This document shows positions 60,140 to 64,000 of a DNA stretch of 64,000 bases, in pieces. Each line of letters begins with the position of its first letter. Position 1 is the stretch's first letter. The notes under the pieces are model-generated. The model did not search any database. It was not told the origin of the DNA and saw only the letters and a program-made list of their open reading frames with translations. The translations under genes were made by a program, and so were the position numbers. The DNA comes from Yamagishiella unicocca (taxonomy: Eukaryota > Chlorophyta > Chlorophyceae > Chlamydomonadales > Volvocaceae): assembly GCA_003116995.1 (NCBI GenBank), contig BDSL01000056.1, forward strand, positions 592,015 through 656,014, in the 5' to 3' direction.

Positions 60140-63100
60140 GGCCGATCACGAAGCACGCTGCCGCATTGTTGCCCAGGCGGAAGGCGCCGCCGCCTGAAGC
60201 ACGTCGCCGCATTGTTGCCCAGGCGGCGAAAGGCGCCGCCGCCTGAAGCACGCTGCCGCATTGTTGCCCAGGTGAAAGGCGCCGCCGCCTGACGCACGCC
60301 GCCGCATGGTTGCCCAGGCGGAGAAAGGCGCCGCCGCCTGACGCACGCTGCCGCATTGTTGTCCAGGTGAAAGGCGCCGCCGCCTGAAGCACGCTGCCGC
60401 ATTATTGCCCAGGTGAAAGGCGCCGCCGCCTGAAGCACGCTGCCGCATTGTTGCCCAGGTGAAAGGCCCCGCCGCCTGAAGCACGCCGCCGCATGGTTGC
60501 CCAGGCGACGAAAGGCGCCGCCGCCTGAAGCACGCTGCCGCATTGTTGCCCAGGCGGCGAAAGGCGCCGCCGCCTGAAGCACGCCGCCGCATTGTTGCCC
60601 AGGTGAAAGGCGCCGCCGCCTGAAGCACGCCGCCGCATTGTTGCCCAGGTGGCGAAAGGCGCCGCCGCCTGAAGCACGCTGCCGCATTGTTGCCCAGGCG
60701 GCGAAAGGCGCCGCCGCCTGAAGCACGCCGCCGCATTGTTGCCCAGGCGGCGAAAGGCGCCGCCGCCTTAAGCACGCCGCCGCATTGTTGCCCAGGTGGC
60801 GAAAGGCGCCGCCGCCTGAAGCACGCCGCCGCATTGTTGCCCAGGCGGCGAAAGGCGCCGCCGCCTGAAGCACGCTGCCGCATTGTTGCCCAGGCGGCTA
60901 AAGGCGCCGCCGCCTGAAGCACGCCGCCGCATTGTTGCCCAGGTGAAAGGCGCCGCCGCCTGACGCACGCTGCCGCATTGTTGCCCAGGTGAAAGGCGCC
61001 GCCGCCTGAAGCACGCCGCCGCATTGTTGCCCAGGCGGCGAAAGGCGCCGCCGCCTGAAGCACGCCGCCGCATTGTAGCCCAGGTGAACGGCGCCGCCGC
61101 CTGACGCACGCTGCCGCATTGTTACCCAGGTGAAAGGCGCCGCCGCCTGAAGCACGCCGCCGCATTGTTGCCCAGGTGAAAGGCGCCGCCGCCTGAAGCA
61201 CGCTGCCGCATTGTTGCCCAGGTGAAAGGCGCCGCCGCCTGACGCACGCTGCCGCATTGTTGCCTAGGTGAAAGGCCCCGCGGCCTGAAGCACGCCGCCG
61301 CATTGTTGCCCAGGTGGCGAAAGGCGCCGCCGCCTGAAGCACGCCGCCGCATTGTTGCCCAGGCGGCGAAAGGCGCCGCCGCCTGAAGCACGCCGCCGCA
61401 TTGTTGCCCAGGCGACGAAAGGCGCCGCCGCCTGAAGCACGCTGCCGCATTGTAACCCAGGCGGAAGGCCACGCCGCCTGAAGCACGCCGCCGCATTGTT
61501 GCCCAGGTGAACGGCGCCGCCGCCTGACGCACGCTGCCGCATTGTTGCCCAGGTGAAAGGCGCCGCCGCCTGACGCACGCTGCCGCATTGTTGCCTAGGT
61601 GAAAGGCCCCGCGGCCTGAAGCATGCCGCCGCATTGTTGCCCAGGCGGCGAAAGGCGCCGCCGCCTGAAGCACGCTGCCGCATTGTTGCCCAGACGGCGA
61701 AAGGCGCCGCCGCCTGAAGCACGCCGCCGCATTGTTGCCCAGGTGGCGAAAGGCGCCGCCGCCTGAAGCACGCCGCCGCATTGTTGCCTAGGTGAAAGGC
61801 CCCGCGGCCTGAAGCATGCCGCCGCATTGTTGCCCAGGCGGCGAAAGGCGCCGCCGCCTGAAGCACGCCGCCGCATTGTTGCCCAGGCGGAAGGCGCCGC
61901 CGCATGAAGCACGCCGCCGCATTGTTGCCCAGGCGACGAAAGGCGCCGCCGCCTGAAGCACGCTGCCGCATTGTTGCCCAGGCGGCGAAAGGCGCCGCCG
62001 CCTGAAGCACGCCGCCGCATTGTTGCCCAGGTGGCGAAAGGCGCCGCCGCCTGAAGCACGCCGCCGCATTGTTGCCCAGGCGGCGAAAGGCGCCGCCGCC
62101 TGAAGCACGCTGCCGCCTTGTTGCCCAAGCGGAAGGCGCCGCCGCCTGAAGCACGCTGCCGCATTGTTGCCCAGGCGGCTAAAGGCGCCGCCGCCTGAAG
62201 CACGCCGCCGCATTGTTGCCCAGGCGGCGAAAGGCCCCGCGGCCTGAAGCATGCCGCCGCATTGTTGCCCAGGCGGCGAAAGGCGCCGCCGCCTGAAGCA
62301 CGCCGCCGCATTGTTGCCCAGGCGGAAGGCGCCGCCGCCTGAAGCACGCTGCCGCATTGTTGCCCAGGTGGCGAAAGGCGCCGCCGCCTGAAGCACGCCG
62401 CCGCATTGTTGCCCAGGCGGCGAAAGGCGCCGCCGCCTGAAGCACGCTGCCGCATTGTTGCCCAGGCGGCGAAAGGCGCCGCCGCCTGAAGCACGCCGCC
62501 GCATTGTTGCCCAGGCGGCGAAAGGCGCCGCCGCCTGAAGCACGCTGCCGCATTGTTGCCCAGGTGAAAGGCGCCGCCGCCTGACGCACGCTGCCGCATT
62601 GTTGCCCAGGTGAAAGGCGCCGCCGCCTGAAGCACGCCGCCGCATTGTTGCCCAGGCGGCGAAAGGCGCCGCCGCCTGAAGCACGCCGCCGCATTGTAGC
62701 CCAGGTGAACGGCGCCGCCGCCTGACGCACGCTGCCGCATTGTTACCCAGGTGAAAGGCGCCGCCGCCTGAAGCACGCCGCCGCATTGTTGCCCAGGTGA
62801 AAGGCGCCGCCGCCTGAAGCACGCTGCCGCATTGTTGCCCAGGTGAAAGGCGCCGCCGCCTGACGCACGCTGCCGCATTGTTGCCTAGGTGAAAGGCCCC
62901 GCGGCCTGAAGCACGCCGCCGCATTGTTGCCCAGGTGGCGAAAGGCGCCGCCGCCTGAAGCACGCCGCCGCATTGTTGCCCAGGCGGCGAAAGGCGCCGC
63001 CGCCTGAAGCACGCCGCCGCATTGTTGCCCAGGCGACGAAAGGCGCCGCCGCCTGAAGCACGCTGCCGCATTGTAACCCAGGCGGAAGGCCACGCCGCCT

Positions 63101-64000
63101 GAAGCACGCCGCCGCATTGTTGCCCAGGTGAACGGCGCCGCCGCCTGACGCACGCTGCCGCATTGTTGCCCAGGTGAAAGGCGCCGCCGCCTGACGCACG
63201 CTGCCGCATTGTTGCCTAGGTGAAAGGCCCCGCGGCCTGAAGCATGCCGCCGCATTGTTGCCCAGGCGGCGAAAGGCGCCGCCGCCTGAAGCACGCTGCC
63301 GCATTGTTGCCCAGACGGCGAAAGGCGCCGCCGCCTGAAGCACGCCGCCGCATTGTTGCCCAGGTGGCGAAAGGCGCCGCCGCCTGAAGCACGCCGCCGC
63401 ATTGTTGCCTAGGTGAAAGGCCCCGCGGCCTGAAGCATGCCGCCGCATTGTTGCCCAGGCGGCGAAAGGCGCCGCCGCCTGAAGCACGCCGCCGCATTGT
63501 TGCCCAGGCGGAAGGCGCCGCCGCATGAAGCACGCCGCCGCATTGTTGCCCAGGCGACGAAAGGCGCCGCCGCCTGAAGAACGCTGCCGCATTGTTGCCC
63601 AGGCGGCGAAAGGCGCCGCCGCCTGAAGCACGCCGCCGCATTGTTGCCCAGGTGGCGAAAGGCGCCGCCGCCTGAAGCACGCCGCCGCATTGTTGCCCAG
63701 GCGGCGAAAGGCGCCGCCGCCTGAAGCACGCTGCCGCCTTGTTGCCCAAGCGGAAGGCGCCGCCGCCTGAAGCACGCTGCCGCATTGTTGCCCAGGCGGC
63801 TAAAGGCGCCGCCGCCTGAAGCACGCCGCCGCATTGTTGCCCAGGCGGCGAAAGGCCCCGCCGGCCTGAAGCATGCCGCCGCATTGTTGCCCAGGCGGCG
63901 AAAGGCGCCGCCGCCTGAAGCACGCGCCGCATTGTTGCCCAGGCGGAAGGCGCCGGCTGAAGACTGCCCATTGTTGCCCCAGGCGGCAAAGGCGCCGCCG
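60140..64000. repeat. 46/49-bp minisatellite in a 1,621-bp higher-order repeat
   Basis: About 80 units of CAGG(T or CGGC)GAAAGG, CGCCGCCGCCTGAAGCA and CGCCGCCGCATTGTTGCC. Main unit lengths are 46 and 49 bp. From about 60.93 kb the order of variants repeats with a period of 1,621 bp: a block of rare variants (AGGCCACGCC, GGCCCCGCGGCC, TGTAACCC) near 61.26-61.50 kb recurs near 62.89-63.12 kb. No stop occurs in any minus frame for hundreds of codons. The last ~120 bp show several small indels and the array runs off the window. Confidence 0.95.

Noticed and set aside
60140..64000. Very long minus-strand ORFs (up to 480 codons) as genes for a repeat protein
   Set aside because: All three minus frames are open at once and encode the same cyclic peptides. 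There is no intron, promoter or unique terminus. It is better explained as a stop-free minisatellite.
60140..64000. CRISPR-like regular repeats
   Set aside because: Units are contiguous without unique spacers, vary in length, and sit in eukaryotic intron-bearing DNA with no cas genes.

Overview
The window looks like nuclear DNA of a chlamydomonadalean (volvocine-type) green alga. It is GC-rich. Its genes are cut into many short exons by GT-AG introns. The recognisable proteins are eukaryotic: a plant-type M17 leucine aminopeptidase, a TCP-1/CCT chaperonin subunit, a BCS1-like AAA ATPase and a Ty1/copia retroelement. The genus is an inference. I saw no bacterial operon structure, CRISPR array, rRNA or tRNA gene.

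Layout. (1) 44-8270, minus strand: a 16-exon leucine aminopeptidase with all catalytic motifs, the best gene here; its extreme N-terminus is unresolved. (2) 8.8-15.4 kb: little recognisable, except one copy of a dispersed repeat. (3) 15387-17279, plus strand: the first five exons of CCT delta (CCT4), with the ATP-site Asp of GDGTT changed to Gly and a one-base frameshift. (4) Inside the intron after CCT4 exon 5, at about 17.39 kb, a different gene begins in mid-body: the 3' half of a large armadillo-like protein, ending at 24355. (5) 24.4-33.6 kb: non-coding DNA, then a 46-49 bp minisatellite and six tandem copies of a ~509 bp satellite. (6) 33.6-39 kb: repeats and unrecognised sequence. (7) 39025-41139, minus strand: a BCS1-like AAA ATPase with one frameshift in a homopolymer. 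(8) 41.9-53.5 kb, plus strand: a second, longer and also broken copy of the armadillo-like gene. (9) 54.7-58.1 kb: a degenerate copia element. (10) 58.1-64 kb: a second copy of the non-coding block, then nearly 4 kb of minisatellite arranged as a 1,621 bp higher-order repeat running into the window edge.

The organising fact is a segmental duplication. Block A (about 17.39-27.7 kb) and block B (about 48.13-60.1 kb) share exon order, most introns and the downstream non-coding DNA, and each is followed by the same minisatellite. Comparing them acts like a small evolutionary experiment. Sequence present in only one copy marks recent insertions or deletions: a 333 bp element with perfectly palindromic ends, several roughly 20-75 bp dispersed motifs in introns, a copia element, and deletions of 1.2-1.5 kb. 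Neither copy encodes an intact protein. Copy A lacks the 5' half and has two frameshifts. Copy B has lost three internal exons and its C-terminus. A complete functional version, if one exists, lies elsewhere.

The genes do not form a pathway. Aminopeptidase and BCS1-like ATPase are housekeeping genes; the rest is a rearranged, repeat-rich region.
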